Below, in pieces: positions 16,313 through 25,772 of a stretch of 64,000 nucleotides of DNA (positions are counted from its first letter, which is position 1; each line of letters starts with the position of its first letter). The translations under genes and the position numbers were made by a program. Source of the DNA: Roseiarcus sp037446355 (lineage in GTDB: Bacteria > Pseudomonadota > Alphaproteobacteria > Rhizobiales > Beijerinckiaceae); NCBI GenBank assembly GCA_037446355.1, contig JBBIIT010000006.1, positions 34,003 through 98,002 of the forward strand. The letters run 5' to 3'. The notes beneath the pieces are model-generated. The model ran no database searches and was not told the origin of the DNA. It saw only the letters and a program-made list of their open reading frames with translations.

Positions 16313-17731
16313 CGACTTCAGATATTCCAGCAGCGCCGCCCGTTGTTTCTCGGTGAGCTTGGAGGCGCCGTAGTCGTGGCCGGCGTTCGAATTGCCGTTG
16401 ACGCGGGTATCGACCTCGACATCGTTCGCGCCNNNNNNNNNNNNNNNNNNNNNNNNNNNNNNNNNNNNNNNNNNNNNNNNNNNNNNNNNNNNNNNNNNNN
16501 NNNNNNNNNNNNNNNNNNNNNNNNNNNNNNNNGGCTGGGTGTGGATCGGCGTCGACTTATCCTCGGCGCCGATCACGGCGTGGCAATCCGCGCACAGCGA
16601 TCCATACAGAGCTTGGCCTTCGGCGACCTTGGCCGGGTCGAGCGGCGGAAACTCGCTCGGCCATCTCGGCGATTGGAGACGCGCGAGCATCGGCTCGACG
16701 CCCGTCAGGGTTTTGTCGTTGGCGCTCGACTTGAAGCCGGCCAAGCCCGGCTTCGCGACCGGCTCGATGTCGCCGAAGACGCCAATCACCTCGCCGAGAT
16801 TTCGCGAGATCGCGCCGATGTCGAAAGCGCCGAAAACCGTTATCGGCAATTCCTTCACCGAGGCGTTCCACTGGGTATAGTCTTCCTGCGGCACGTTCCA
16901 CAGCGCGGGATAACGCACCGGCGCGTTGGCTGGATTGCCCGCGGTCGGCGACAGGTTCGAAACCGCCTCGACCTTATTGAAGATATGGCCGAACGCGTCG
17001 AGCCTGCCGTAGCCGTAGCGCGGCGCGCTCGCGCAGCGCCACCCGGCCAGGGACTCGCAATTCATCCGCTCGAGACGCATTTGCCAGGCAAGCCATTGCC
17101 CGAGCGCCTGTTTGAGTAAGGCGCGATTTTCCGTCGTATCGTCGCTCGGGCCGAGGACCGCCGAGGCGAAAGCCTGGAATCGCGCCGGCTGATCGAGCGT
17201 CGCCTGCAGCGCGGTCTCCAGTGCCTCGAGGAAGCTCTGGAAATCGACGCGCGCCGGCCCGCCCTCGACGCGGATTCGCGCGCCGTTGTACGTCATTTCC
17301 GTCGTGTGACAGGCCGAGCAGGCGAAGCCGACCCACGGTTCGGACGAATTCTGGGGGTTCTTCCAGCGCAGCCGCGTGATCGGGCGCCGTTCCGGGGCGG
17401 CGACGAGTTGCTTGTCGTCGGTCGCGTCGAGCGCGAAACCGACCGGCAATTTGCCCGAGCGCGGAAGATAGCCGAATTCTGCGATGAAGGCCTCGTCGAG
17501 GAATGCGCCCGATCCTTCCGGCTGCCGGAGCGCCACGAGCCAGGCCTGCGGCACGAGGCGCGACCCTTGCGTTCCGTCGTACCAGTCCCCGAGATCCTGG
17601 GCGCTCCAGCCCTGAACGGTCGGCCCAAACGGGAGCCCGAAGAAGCCGGGCGGCCAGGAGCAGGAGCCGAGCGCGAGCGCCGCTGCGGCGAGGAAGGCGG
17701 CGCCGAACAGCGCCCGGGCAATGCTTACCAT
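16307..17731 (-). CDS. di-heme c-type cytochrome lipoprotein, interrupted by an assembly gap
   Basis: A large exported cytochrome (at least about 474 residues as written) with two heme motifs, CSACH in the first half and CADCH near the C-terminus. The ATG at 17731 gives a lipoprotein signal ending LALGSC, so it is probably lipid-anchored in the periplasm or outer membrane. Segments such as GYLPRSGKLPVGFALD and ARYPALWNVPQEDYTQWN resemble the RoxA/di-heme peroxidase-like cytochrome group, though no activity can be assigned. Residues after CADCH are hidden by 100 Ns, so the true length and reading frame across the gap are unknown. A GTG at 17773 is an alternative start. Confidence 0.75.
   Translation of the reverse strand: MVSIARALFGAAFLAAAALALGSCSWPPGFFGLPFGPTVQGWSAQDLGDWYDGTQGSRLVPQAWLVALRQPEGSGAFLDEAFIAEFGYLPRSGKLPVGFALDATDDKQLVAAPERRPITRLRWKNPQNSSEPWVGFACSACHTTEMTYNGARIRVEGGPARVDFQSFLEALETALQATLDQPARFQAFASAVLGPSDDTTENRALLKQALGQWLAWQMRLERMNCESLAGWRCASAPRYGYGRLDAFGHIFNKVEAVSNLSPTAGNPANAPVRYPALWNVPQEDYTQWNASVKELPITVFGAFDIGAISRNLGEVIGVFGDIEPVAKPGLAGFKSSANDKTLTGVEPMLARLQSPRWPSEFPPLDPAKVAEGQALYGSLCADCHAVIGAEDKSTPIHTQXXXXXXXXXXXXXXXXXXXXXXXXXXXXXXXXXXGANDVEVDTRVNGNSNAGHDYGASKLTEKQRAALLEYLKSL
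16433..16532. other. assembly gap of 100 N
   Basis: A run of exactly 100 N lies inside the di-heme cytochrome gene. A round 100 is the usual placeholder for a scaffold gap of unknown size, so distances across it are not reliable. Confidence 0.99.
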
Positions 17732-17926
17732 CGCGTCCCTGCCCTCCGTCGCCGGAACAGACACGAAATGCACAATAGCGGAAGCCCGCGAAAAGACTAT
17801 AGCAAAGCAATTGCGAGCGATCCCGCCTTATGAAACATTGAGGCGAAAGCTCGTTACGTCCGGAGAGTGTGGCGCGTTTTCGATTCAAGTTTGGGAGGGG
17901 CGTCGACATTGATTGTGGAAGGCTTC

Positions 17927-18757
17927 ATGTGGACCGTGGATCGTTATCCGCGTGTTCGCCAAGCAATGTGGCGAAGCTTCTACAGCGCGCTGGCGAGTTT
18001 CTCCCGCCGGGCGGCGCACTGGACCTTCATGAACTATGGCTATCTCGACGAGGACGAAAGCCGCCGACCCACTCTCGCGCCCGCCGATCGCGACGAGCGC
18101 TATCCGATCTATCTCTATCACCGCGTCGCTTCACAGGTCGATCTGAGCGGTCGCGAAATCCTGGAGGTCGGTAGCGGGCGCGGCGGCGGCGCCTCCTATG
18201 TCAAGCGCTACCTCGGCCCGAGGCGTGTCGTCGGCGTCGATATCGCGCATTCGGCCGTCGCGCTTTGTCGGCGCGTCCATCGCGTCGAGGGGCTGGAGTT
18301 CCGCCAGGGCGAAGCTCAGGCGCTCCCGGTCGAGGATGCGAGCTTCGACGCAGTGCTGAATGTTGAAAGCTCACATTGCTATCCCTCGATCGATCGTTTC
18401 CTCGCCGAGGTCATGCGAGCATTGCGGCCCGGCGGACATTTCCTTTACGCGGACCTGCATCACGAAGCGACCCTGCGCGATTTCGAACGCGCTTGCGCCG
18501 CCGCCGGGCTCGAGATCGTCGAGCGGGCCGACATCAGCGCCGGTGTCGCGCGCGCGCTGGAGGAAGACAGCGAGCGGCGGCGTCGCTGGAGCGAGGAAAA
18601 CGCGCCGGTGTTCGCGCAGGGCGCTGTGCAGGCCTTTGTCGGAGTGCGAGGCACGCGCGTGCCGCGCGCGCTGGCGCGCGGATCGACCCTCTATCTCGCC
18701 TATGTTATGCGTAAGCCGACGTCGAATTCGTCCGCGCAGCGCGGCGCCAGTCAATGA
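17927..18757 (+). CDS. SAM-dependent class I methyltransferase
   Basis: A 276-residue methyltransferase with the SAM-binding motif ILEVGSGRGGGASYVKRYL, then VVGVDIAHSAVALCRR, ALPVEDASFDAVLNVESSHCYP and LRPGGHFLYADLHHEA. The N-terminal part (FMNYGYLDEDES) resembles the phthiotriol/sterol-type small-molecule methyltransferases. I chose the ATG at 17927, which has GGAAGG upstream; the frame stays open further upstream. Its stop overlaps the start of the cyclase gene, implying co-expression. The substrate is unknown. Confidence 0.83.
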   Translation: MWTVDRYPRVRQAMWRSFYSALASFSRRAAHWTFMNYGYLDEDESRRPTLAPADRDERYPIYLYHRVASQVDLSGREILEVGSGRGGGASYVKRYLGPRRVVGVDIAHSAVALCRRVHRVEGLEFRQGEAQALPVEDASFDAVLNVESSHCYPSIDRFLAEVMRALRPGGHFLYADLHHEATLRDFERACAAAGLEIVERADISAGVARALEEDSERRRRWSEENAPVFAQGAVQAFVGVRGTRVPRALARGSTLYLAYVMRKPTSNSSAQRGASQ

Positions 18758-21700
18758 CTTCCACGGCGCCGCGCATTGCCGAACAGCACAGGGATGGTGG
18801 GATGGACGTCGCCGAATGGCTCCGCGATCTGGGACTGGAAAAATATATCGAAACCTTTCGCGAGCAGGAAATCGACTTCGGCGCCCTTGCCCTTCTGACC
18901 GAGGCGGACCTTGAAAAGATCGGCGTCGCGCTGGGGCCGCGCAAGCGTTTGACGAAGGCCATCGCGCAGCTGAACGCGGCTTCGGCCGCCGCCGCGCCGG
19001 CCGCGGCGGGGGGACGCCGTCAGCTGACGGTGATGTTTTGCGATCTTGTCGACTCCACGGCGCTCGCCGCGCGGCTCGATCCCGAGGACATGGTTGAACT
19101 CATCCGTGATTTTCAGCGCGCGGTCACGTCGGCGACGTCGCGGTACGAGGGCCATGTCGCCAAGTGGCTCGGTGATGGCGCGCTCGTCCATTTTGGCTAC
19201 CCGCGCGCGCATGAGGACGATGCGGAGCGGGCGGTGCGCGCGGGCCTCGAACTCGCGCGCGACATTGGCGCGCTTCGCGCCGATGCCGAGATCAAACTGG
19301 AAGTTCGCATCGGCGTCGCCACCGGGCTTGTCGTCGTCGGCGATATCATGGGCGAAGGCGCGTCGCGTGAAGAGGACGTCGTCGGCGAAACTCCGAACCT
19401 CGCCGCGCGCCTGCAGACAATCGCCGCGCCGGGCTCGGTCGTGGTCGCGGAGTCGACGCGGCGGCTGCTCGGCGGCGCCTTTGAACTGACCGATCTGGGA
19501 GCGCAAGAGATTCGCGGCCTTTCGACGCCCGTGCGAGTCTATGCAGTCGTGCGCGAGCGGCCCGACGTCAACCGATTTGAAGCCGCGCGGTCGGCGACGA
19601 TGACCGCCGCGGTTGGGCGCGAGCAGGAGATCGCGCTGCTGGTAGAACGTTGGCGCGAGGCGCGCGAAGGCGACGGGCGTGTGGTGCTGATCTCGGGCGA
19701 AGCGGGCATAGGCAAATCGCGCGTGCTGGCGGGGCTGCTCGAACGCGTCGACGCCGATCGCTCGCTCGCGATGGGCTTCCAGTGTTCGCAGCATCACTCC
19801 AACGAGGCGTTCTATCCTGTCCTCGGACCGATCTGGCGCGCGGCTGGCTTCACTAGCGACGAGCCGGCGGCGCAGCGGCTCGACAAGCTCGAAGCCCTGA
19901 TCGAGCGCGCGGGGCTCGAGGTCGCGGCGCTCGCGCCGCCGCTGTGCGCGCTGCTCTCGATCCCGATGCAGGGACGCTATCGCTTCGGCGAGATTGCGCC
20001 GTCCGAGGTCAAGGAGCGAACGATTTCCGCGCTTATGGCGCTGTTCGAGGGACTGAATCGAGAAGTTCCCGTGCTTGCATATCTTGAGGACGCGCATTGG
20101 ATCGATCCCTCCTCGCTGGTCTTGTTCGGTCGCTTCATCGAGCGTTTGCGAAATCTTCGCGTACTTTTGGTCGTCACGCATCGGCCGGAATTCCAGGCGC
20201 CCTGGCTCGGGCGGCCGAACGTCAGCGCGCTCGCGCTCAGTCGTCTGAGCCGTAGCCACTCGCTCAAAGTGATCGACAGCCTCACCGATGGTCGCGCGCT
20301 ACCGACGGAAGTTATCGAACAGATCGTCGCCAAGACCGACGGCGTGCCGCTGTTTCTGGAAGAGCTCACGAAAACCGTGATCGAATCCGATCTCCTGCGC
20401 GAGGAGCAGGGGCATTGGACGTTGCGCGCCGCGCTGACCCCGCTGGCGATTCCTTCGACGCTCCAGGACTCGCTGATGGCGCGGCTGGATCGTCTGTCGA
20501 CCGTACGCGAGATCGCGCAGATCGGCGCGGCGATCGGACGGGAGTTTTCGCAAAGCCTGATCGAGGAGGTCGTCCCGACGCCGACGGCCGATCTGACCGC
20601 GGCTCTCGATCAACTCGTGGCGGCGGAGTTAATCTATCGCCGTGGCGAACCGCCCGCGGTGACGTTCGTGTTCAAGCACGCGCTCGTGCAGGACACCGCC
20701 TACGCCTCGATGCTGCGTGGGCGGCGCCAGAGCATTCACGCCGACATCGCGCGGGCGTTGCGCCATCGATTTGTCGACAGCGTCGAATCGGCGCCGGCGG
20801 TGATCGCGCACCATTTCACCGAGGCTGGCCTGCGCGAGGACGCCGCCGAATATTGGTTGAAGGCGACCGAGCAGGCTCTTTCACGCTCGGCTTATGTCGA
20901 AGCCAATCGCTATGTCGAAATCGGCCTCGCGCAATTGCCGAGCCTCGCCGACGGACCCAAGCGCCAACCACTGGAGCTTGCACTGCGTCTCGCCCATGCC
21001 AACGCGCTGTTGCCGCTGCGCGGTTACGACGCGCCGCAGACTATCGCCGCCTTAACCCAAGCCAAAGGCTTGCTCGACGCCGGGTTCGGCACCGATTTGC
21101 AGCGTTTCTCTGTTCTCTACGGCCTCTGCGCGGCGAGCTTTTTCGCCGCGCGCGTCGAGCCCGCGCACGAGCTGGCGAACCAAATCGTCGAATTCGCGGA
21201 GAGGCAGGACGATCCGACCTACAAGCTCGTCGGCCATCGCCTGCTCGGCACCACGCTTGCATTTCTCGGACGCAACCGCGAGGCGCTCGACAATTTGGAG
21301 AAAGCGGAGCGCTATCGCGACCCGATCCGCTTCCGACCATTGAGCTATCGCTTCGGCAACGATCCGGGCCTCGCGGTGCTCGGCTACAAGCTCTGGGCGC
21401 TGATCTTTCTGGGCCGGCTCGACGACGCCGCCAAGGTCGGCGAGCAGATGCGCGCCGAGGCGCATGGCCACAGCCACGCGCCGACCGTGGCGTTCTGCAT
21501 GTATTTTTCTTCGGTGCTTCCGGCGCTCGCGGCGGGCGATTTCGACTCCTGGGAGCGCCAGTGCGACGAGATCGTCGCCTATAGCGAGGAGAAGAAGGTC
21601 GAACAGTTCCGTCTGCTCGGACATTGCTTCATGGCTCTCGCGCAGGTGACGCGCGCGCCGGATCGCGAGAACATCGCGCATGCCGACGCCAGCCTGGCCG

Positions 21701-22128
21701 CCGCGCATCGTCTGGGCGGCCACATCGGCGATTCCGACTTTCTATCGCGCTTGAGCGAAGCCTCGCTCGCCATTGGCGATCGCGAGCGCGCCGAGCATTT
21801 TATGTCGCGATGCCTCACTTTCATTGAGGCTTCGGGCGAGCGTTTTCACCTGGCCAACGTGCGCCGCATCGAAGGGCGCATCGCGCTCGATGTCGGGGAC
21901 CGCGCCAAGGCGGAATGCGACTTCCTTTCGGCGATCGAGATCGCGCGCGCGCAGGAAATGCGCATTTATGAATTGCGTGCGCTGTCCGACCTCGCGCGCT
22001 TACGACGCGGCGAGGCGGGTAGCGCGGAAATGCGCGCACAACTGGAAGAGGCGATCGCGAACATCCAGGGCGGCGAAGCGACGCGTGACGTTCGCGAAGC
22101 GCGCGCGCTGATCGCCTCTCTCCCTTGA
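18754..22128 (+). CDS. SAM-domain class III adenylate/guanylate cyclase with AAA ATPase and TPR-like region
   Basis: A 1124-residue multidomain signalling protein. A SAM (sterile alpha motif) domain covers about residues 17-72 (VAEWLRDLGLEKYIETF). The class III cyclase domain (about 90-265) has metal-binding Asp97 in FCDLVDST and Asp141 in WLGDGALVHFG, and NLAARLQ. An ATPase follows, with P-loop GEAGIGKS at 315-322 and VPVLAYLEDAHWIDPSS as the Walker B region; the C-terminal half is helical TPR-like repeats. Proteins of this layout are numerous in rhizobia and methylobacteria and remain poorly characterised. ATGA overlap with the methyltransferase suggests coupling; an internal ATG at 18802 (MDVAEW) matches the usual family start better. 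Confidence 0.88.
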   Translation: MTSTAPRIAEQHRDGGMDVAEWLRDLGLEKYIETFREQEIDFGALALLTEADLEKIGVALGPRKRLTKAIAQLNAASAAAAPAAAGGRRQLTVMFCDLVDSTALAARLDPEDMVELIRDFQRAVTSATSRYEGHVAKWLGDGALVHFGYPRAHEDDAERAVRAGLELARDIGALRADAEIKLEVRIGVATGLVVVGDIMGEGASREEDVVGETPNLAARLQTIAAPGSVVVAESTRRLLGGAFELTDLGAQEIRGLSTPVRVYAVVRERPDVNRFEAARSATMTAAVGREQEIALLVERWREAREGDGRVVLISGEAGIGKSRVLAGLLERVDADRSLAMGFQCSQHHSNEAFYPVLGPIWRAAGFTSDEPAAQRLDKLEALIERAGLEVAALAPPLCALLSIPMQGRYRFGEIAPSEVKERTISALMALFEGLNREVPVLAYLEDAHWIDPSSLVLFGRFIERLRNLRVLLVVTHRPEFQAPWLGRPNVSALALSRLSRSHSLKVIDSLTDGRALPTEVIEQIVAKTDGVPLFLEELTKTVIESDLLREEQGHWTLRAALTPLAIPSTLQDSLMARLDRLSTVREIAQIGAAIGREFSQSLIEEVVPTPTADLTAALDQLVAAELIYRRGEPPAVTFVFKHALVQDTAYASMLRGRRQSIHADIARALRHRFVDSVESAPAVIAHHFTEAGLREDAAEYWLKATEQALSRSAYVEANRYVEIGLAQLPSLADGPKRQPLELALRLAHANALLPLRGYDAPQTIAALTQAKGLLDAGFGTDLQRFSVLYGLCAASFFAARVEPAHELANQIVEFAERQDDPTYKLVGHRLLGTTLAFLGRNREALDNLEKAERYRDPIRFRPLSYRFGNDPGLAVLGYKLWALIFLGRLDDAAKVGEQMRAEAHGHSHAPTVAFCMYFSSVLPALAAGDFDSWERQCDEIVAYSEEKKVEQFRLLGHCFMALAQVTRAPDRENIAHADASLAAAHRLGGHIGDSDFLSRLSEASLAIGDRERAEHFMSRCLTFIEASGERFHLANVRRIEGRIALDVGDRAKAECDFLSAIEIARAQEMRIYELRALSDLARLRRGEAGSAEMRAQLEEAIANIQGGEATRDVREARALIASLP

Positions 22129-22237
22129 CCGCCCGCGCGCTTTTCCCTATCGGCGGCGCCGTTCCGAGGTTATGGTCGAATCGCCAGCGCGGCCGGTAAG
22201 AAGCCGCGCGGAGCGCGGCTCGCCGAGGAGGATCGCG

Positions 22238-23470
22238 ATGACGGGTTCGCAGCGGCTTTCCCTACACGTGCCCGAACCCAGCGTGCGGCCGGGCGGGACG
22301 CCCAATTTCAGCCATGTCGACACGCCCGAGGCTGGCGAGGTTCCGCGCCCGCCGATCGATATCGCCGCATCCGAAATCCGCGATTTCGCCTATTCGATGA
22401 TCCGCGTGCTCGACGATCGCGGGCGCGCGGTCGGACCCTGGTCCGGACTGCTCGCGAGCGAGGCGTTGCGCCAGGGTTTGCGCGACATGATGCTGACGCG
22501 CGCCTTCGACGCGCGCATGTTGCTGTCGCAGCGGCAGGGCAAGACCTCGTTCTATATTCAATGTCTGGGCGAGGAGGCGATCGCGACCGCGCATCGGCGC
22601 GCGCTCGAACCGGGCGACATGTGCTTCCCGACCTACCGCCAGCAGGGCCTGCTGGTCGCGCAGGGTTATCCGCTCGTCGACATGATGTGCGAAATCTTCT
22701 CCAATGAAGGCGACAGGCTGAAAGGGCGTCAGCTCTCCGGCCTTTATTCTTCCAAAGAGGCGGGCTTTTTCACCGTTTCGGGCAATCTTGGCACGCAGTT
22801 CGTGCAAGGAGTCGGATGGGCGATGGCGTCGGCGATCTCGGGCGATGATCGCATCGCCTCGGCTTGGATCGGCGACGGATCGACGGCGGAAAGTGATTTT
22901 CATTCGGCGATGGTGTTCGCCTCGGTCTATCGCCCGCCCGTCATCCTCAACGTCGTCAACAATCAATGGGCGATCTCGTCCTATCAGGGCATCGCGGGCG
23001 GCGAGAGCGCTAAATTCGCGGCGCGCGCGCATGGCTTCGGGCTGCCCTCGCTGCGTGTCGACGGCAACGACTATCTCGCAGTTTACGCGGTTTCTCGCTG
23101 GGCGGTCGAACGCGCGCGCGCCAACCTCGGTCCAACGCTGATCGAATGGGTCACTTATCGCGCCGGCGCTCACTCCACCTCTGACGATCCCTCGAAATAT
23201 CGCCCCAAGGACGAGGGGGCGGCCTGGCCGCTCGGCGATCCCATACAGCGGTTGAAAGCGCATCTGATTGAGCTTGGCGAGTGGAGCGAGGCGCGCCACG
23301 CGCAGATGCAGGCGGAGGTCGAGGCCGACGTGCTCGACGCCGCGAAAGAGGCCGAGAGCCACGGCACCTTGCATGACGGCCCGAAGCCGAGGCCGGAATC
23401 GATGTTCGACGACGTTTTCAAGGAGATGCCGCGTCATCTGCAGGAGCAGCGCGCTCAACTGGGAGTCTGA
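22238..23470 (+). CDS. bkdA1: branched-chain 2-oxoacid dehydrogenase E1 alpha
   Basis: A 410-residue thiamine-diphosphate subunit decarboxylating the oxoacids of valine, leucine and isoleucine. It is strikingly like Pseudomonas BkdA1 throughout: SLHVPEPSVRPGG, SLGEEAI-like CLGEEAIATAHRRAL, DMCFPTYRQQGLL, KGRQL, GWAMASAISGDDRIASAWIGDG (ThDP motif), NVVNNQWAISSYQ and TYRAGAHSTSDDPSKYRP. The ATG at 22238 has GAGGAGG in front and gives the same 410-residue length; the frame continues upstream without a good start. First gene of the bkdA1-A2-B operon. Confidence 0.95.
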   Translation: MTGSQRLSLHVPEPSVRPGGTPNFSHVDTPEAGEVPRPPIDIAASEIRDFAYSMIRVLDDRGRAVGPWSGLLASEALRQGLRDMMLTRAFDARMLLSQRQGKTSFYIQCLGEEAIATAHRRALEPGDMCFPTYRQQGLLVAQGYPLVDMMCEIFSNEGDRLKGRQLSGLYSSKEAGFFTVSGNLGTQFVQGVGWAMASAISGDDRIASAWIGDGSTAESDFHSAMVFASVYRPPVILNVVNNQWAISSYQGIAGGESAKFAARAHGFGLPSLRVDGNDYLAVYAVSRWAVERARANLGPTLIEWVTYRAGAHSTSDDPSKYRPKDEGAAWPLGDPIQRLKAHLIELGEWSEARHAQMQAEVEADVLDAAKEAESHGTLHDGPKPRPESMFDDVFKEMPRHLQEQRAQLGV

Positions 23471-23473
23471 GCG

Positions 23474-24487
23474 ATGCCGACGATGTCGATGGTCGAGGCG
23501 ATCCGCGACGCCATGGATTGCAAGATGGCCGCGGACAAGAACGTGGTGGTGTTCGGTGAGGACGTCGGCTATTTCGGCGGCGTTTTTCGCTGCACCGAGG
23601 GCTTGCAGCGCAAATACGGCAAATCGCGTTGTTTCGACACACCGATCAATGAATCCGGCATCGTCGGCGTCGCGGTCGGCATGGGCGCTTATGGGCTGCG
23701 TCCGGTCGCCGAAATCCAGTTTGCCGATTACGTCTATCCCGCCTACGATCAGATCGTCTCCGAAGCGGCGCGACTACGTTATCGTTCGGCGGGCGATTTC
23801 ACCGCGCCGATCACAATTCGAATGCCTTGCGGCGGCGGCATCTACGGGGGGCAGACGCACAGCCAAAGTCCGGAGGCGCTGTTCACGCATGTTGCGGGCC
23901 TCAAGACCGTGATTCCCTCGAACCCCTACGACGCCAAAGGTCTGTTGATCGCGGCGATCGAGGACGACGATCCTGTGATCTTTCTTGAACCCAAGCGGCT
24001 CTACAACGGGCCGTTCGCCGGGCGCCCCGACCAACCGACGGTTCCCTGGTCGAAACATCCGCTGAGCGAGGTTCCCTCCGGGCGCTACGTCGTGCCGCTC
24101 GGCAAGGCGGCGCTGCGGCGCGAGGGCGGCGATGTCACGGTTCTGTGTTACGGCACGATGACCCACGTCGCCGAGGCGGCCGCCGCCGAGACGGGGATCG
24201 ACGCGGAAATTCTGGACCTTAGAACGTTGCTGCCGCTCGACGTCGACGCCATCGTCGCCTCGGTCGAAAAAACCGGACGCTGCGTGATCGTGCATGAGGC
24301 GACGCTGACTTCGGGCTTCGGCGCCGAACTCGCGGCGCAAGTGTCGGAACGGTGCTTCTATGCGCTGGAAGCGCCGATCCGGCGCGTCGCCGGTTGGGAC
24401 ACGCCCTATCCGGTCGCGGAGGAGTGGGATTATTTTCCGGGCCCAGCGCGCGTCGGGCGCGCGCTGCGGCAGGCGATGGAGGCCTGA
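23474..24487 (+). CDS. bkdA2: branched-chain 2-oxoacid dehydrogenase E1 beta
   Basis: A 337-residue transketolase-like subunit that completes the E1 heterotetramer. It shows VVVFGEDVGYFGGVFRCTEGL, DTPINESGIVGVAVGMGAYGLRPVAEIQFADYVYPAYDQI, RMPCGGGIYGGQTHSQSPEA and the C-terminal VAGWDTPYPVAEEWDYFPG. It starts three bases after bkdA1 and stops one base before bkdB. Confidence 0.96.
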   Translation: MPTMSMVEAIRDAMDCKMAADKNVVVFGEDVGYFGGVFRCTEGLQRKYGKSRCFDTPINESGIVGVAVGMGAYGLRPVAEIQFADYVYPAYDQIVSEAARLRYRSAGDFTAPITIRMPCGGGIYGGQTHSQSPEALFTHVAGLKTVIPSNPYDAKGLLIAAIEDDDPVIFLEPKRLYNGPFAGRPDQPTVPWSKHPLSEVPSGRYVVPLGKAALRREGGDVTVLCYGTMTHVAEAAAAETGIDAEILDLRTLLPLDVDAIVASVEKTGRCVIVHEATLTSGFGAELAAQVSERCFYALEAPIRRVAGWDTPYPVAEEWDYFPGPARVGRALRQAMEA

Positions 24488-24488
24488 G

Positions 24489-25769
24489 ATGGGCGAGCGC
24501 GCGATCAAGATGCCCGACGTCGGCGAAGGCGTCGCGGAGGCCGAAATCGTCGAATGGTGCGTCAAGGTCGGCGATCTCGTGCGCGAAGATCAGGTCGTCG
24601 CCTCGGTGATGACGGACAAAGCGACAGTTGAAATTCCGACGCCAGTGGCGGGCAAGGTGCTGTGGCTCGGCGGCGCGGTCGGCGATGTGCTTGCGGTCGG
24701 CGCTCCGCTGATCCGCATAGAAACCGCCGATGGCGCGAAGCCGGCGCCTGCCGCCAGAAACGAGACCGACGCAGCGTTGGAATCGGTGGCGCGCGAACTG
24801 GCGGCGCTCAATCGACGCGCGCAGGATGCGGCGAAGGCGGCGCCCGCGCCCGAGCCGAGCGCGCCGACATTCGCAGTGGCCGCGCCCGCTGCGCCCGAAG
24901 TCTCGTCCGCGCGCTCGCATCGGCCCTGGGCCTCGCCGGCGGTGCGCCGGCGCGCGTTGCAGGCCGGCGTCGATCTTGGCGAAATCGCCGGCGGCGGGCC
25001 GCAGGGTCGTATCGTCCACGAAGACCTCGACGCCTATCTCGCGCGAAGTCGCGCCCGTGCGCGCGCGACGCAAAGCGAGACGATCAAAATCGTCGGCCTG
25101 CGCAAGCGCATCGCCGAGAACATGGCGGAGTCCTCGCGCCGCGTCGCGCATTTCTCCTATGTCGAAGAGATCGACGTCACCGCTCTGGAGGAGTTGCGCG
25201 CCGCGCTCAACGCGGAGGGAATTCCCGAACGGCCGAAGCTGACGCTGCTGCCGTTTCTGGTCTTGGCGCTGGTCAAGTCGGTCGCGAATTTCCCTCAGAT
25301 GAACACGCATTACGACGACGAAGCGCAGACGCTGACGCGCCACGGCGCGGTGCATCTCGGGATCGCCACGCAAACGGCCACCGGGCTGATGGTCCCGGTG
25401 CTGCGCCACGCCGAGGCCCGCGACATCTGGGATTGCGCGCGCGAAATCCGCCGCGTCAGCGAGGCGGCGCGGCAGGGCGCGGCCACGCGCGAGGAGCTTT
25501 CGGGTTCGACGCTGACGCTGACCTCGCTCGGCGCGCTTGGCGGCGTGGTTTCGACGCCGCTGGTCAATCGCCCCGAGGTCGCGATTGTCGGCGTCAACAA
25601 GATCGTCGTCCGTCCGGTTTGGCGCGACGGCGGCTTCGTTCCGCGCAAGGTGATGAACCTGTCGTCGTCGTTCGACCACCGCGTCGTCGATGGCCACGAT
25701 GCGGCCTCTTTCATTCAGCGCGTGCGCGTCCTCCTGGAGACGCCAGCGCTTTTGTTCGTCGAGGGGTAA
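24489..25769 (+). CDS. bkdB: branched-chain 2-oxoacid dehydrogenase E2 (dihydrolipoyl acyltransferase)
   Basis: A 426-residue E2 core protein. The lipoyl domain (1-80) has the lipoylated lysine in VMTDKATVEIP. An Ala/Pro-rich linker leads to a peripheral-subunit binding domain (ASPAVRRRALQAGVDLGEIAGGGPQGRIVHEDL), then the catalytic domain ending SSSFDHRVVDGHDAASFIQRV with the active-site His and Asp. One lipoyl domain only. No E3 (lipoamide dehydrogenase) gene follows; the LysR gene converges three bases later. Confidence 0.95.
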   Translation: MGERAIKMPDVGEGVAEAEIVEWCVKVGDLVREDQVVASVMTDKATVEIPTPVAGKVLWLGGAVGDVLAVGAPLIRIETADGAKPAPAARNETDAALESVARELAALNRRAQDAAKAAPAPEPSAPTFAVAAPAAPEVSSARSHRPWASPAVRRRALQAGVDLGEIAGGGPQGRIVHEDLDAYLARSRARARATQSETIKIVGLRKRIAENMAESSRRVAHFSYVEEIDVTALEELRAALNAEGIPERPKLTLLPFLVLALVKSVANFPQMNTHYDDEAQTLTRHGAVHLGIATQTATGLMVPVLRHAEARDIWDCAREIRRVSEAARQGAATREELSGSTLTLTSLGALGGVVSTPLVNRPEVAIVGVNKIVVRPVWRDGGFVPRKVMNLSSSFDHRVVDGHDAASFIQRVRVLLETPALLFVEG

Positions 25770-25772
25770 GGC

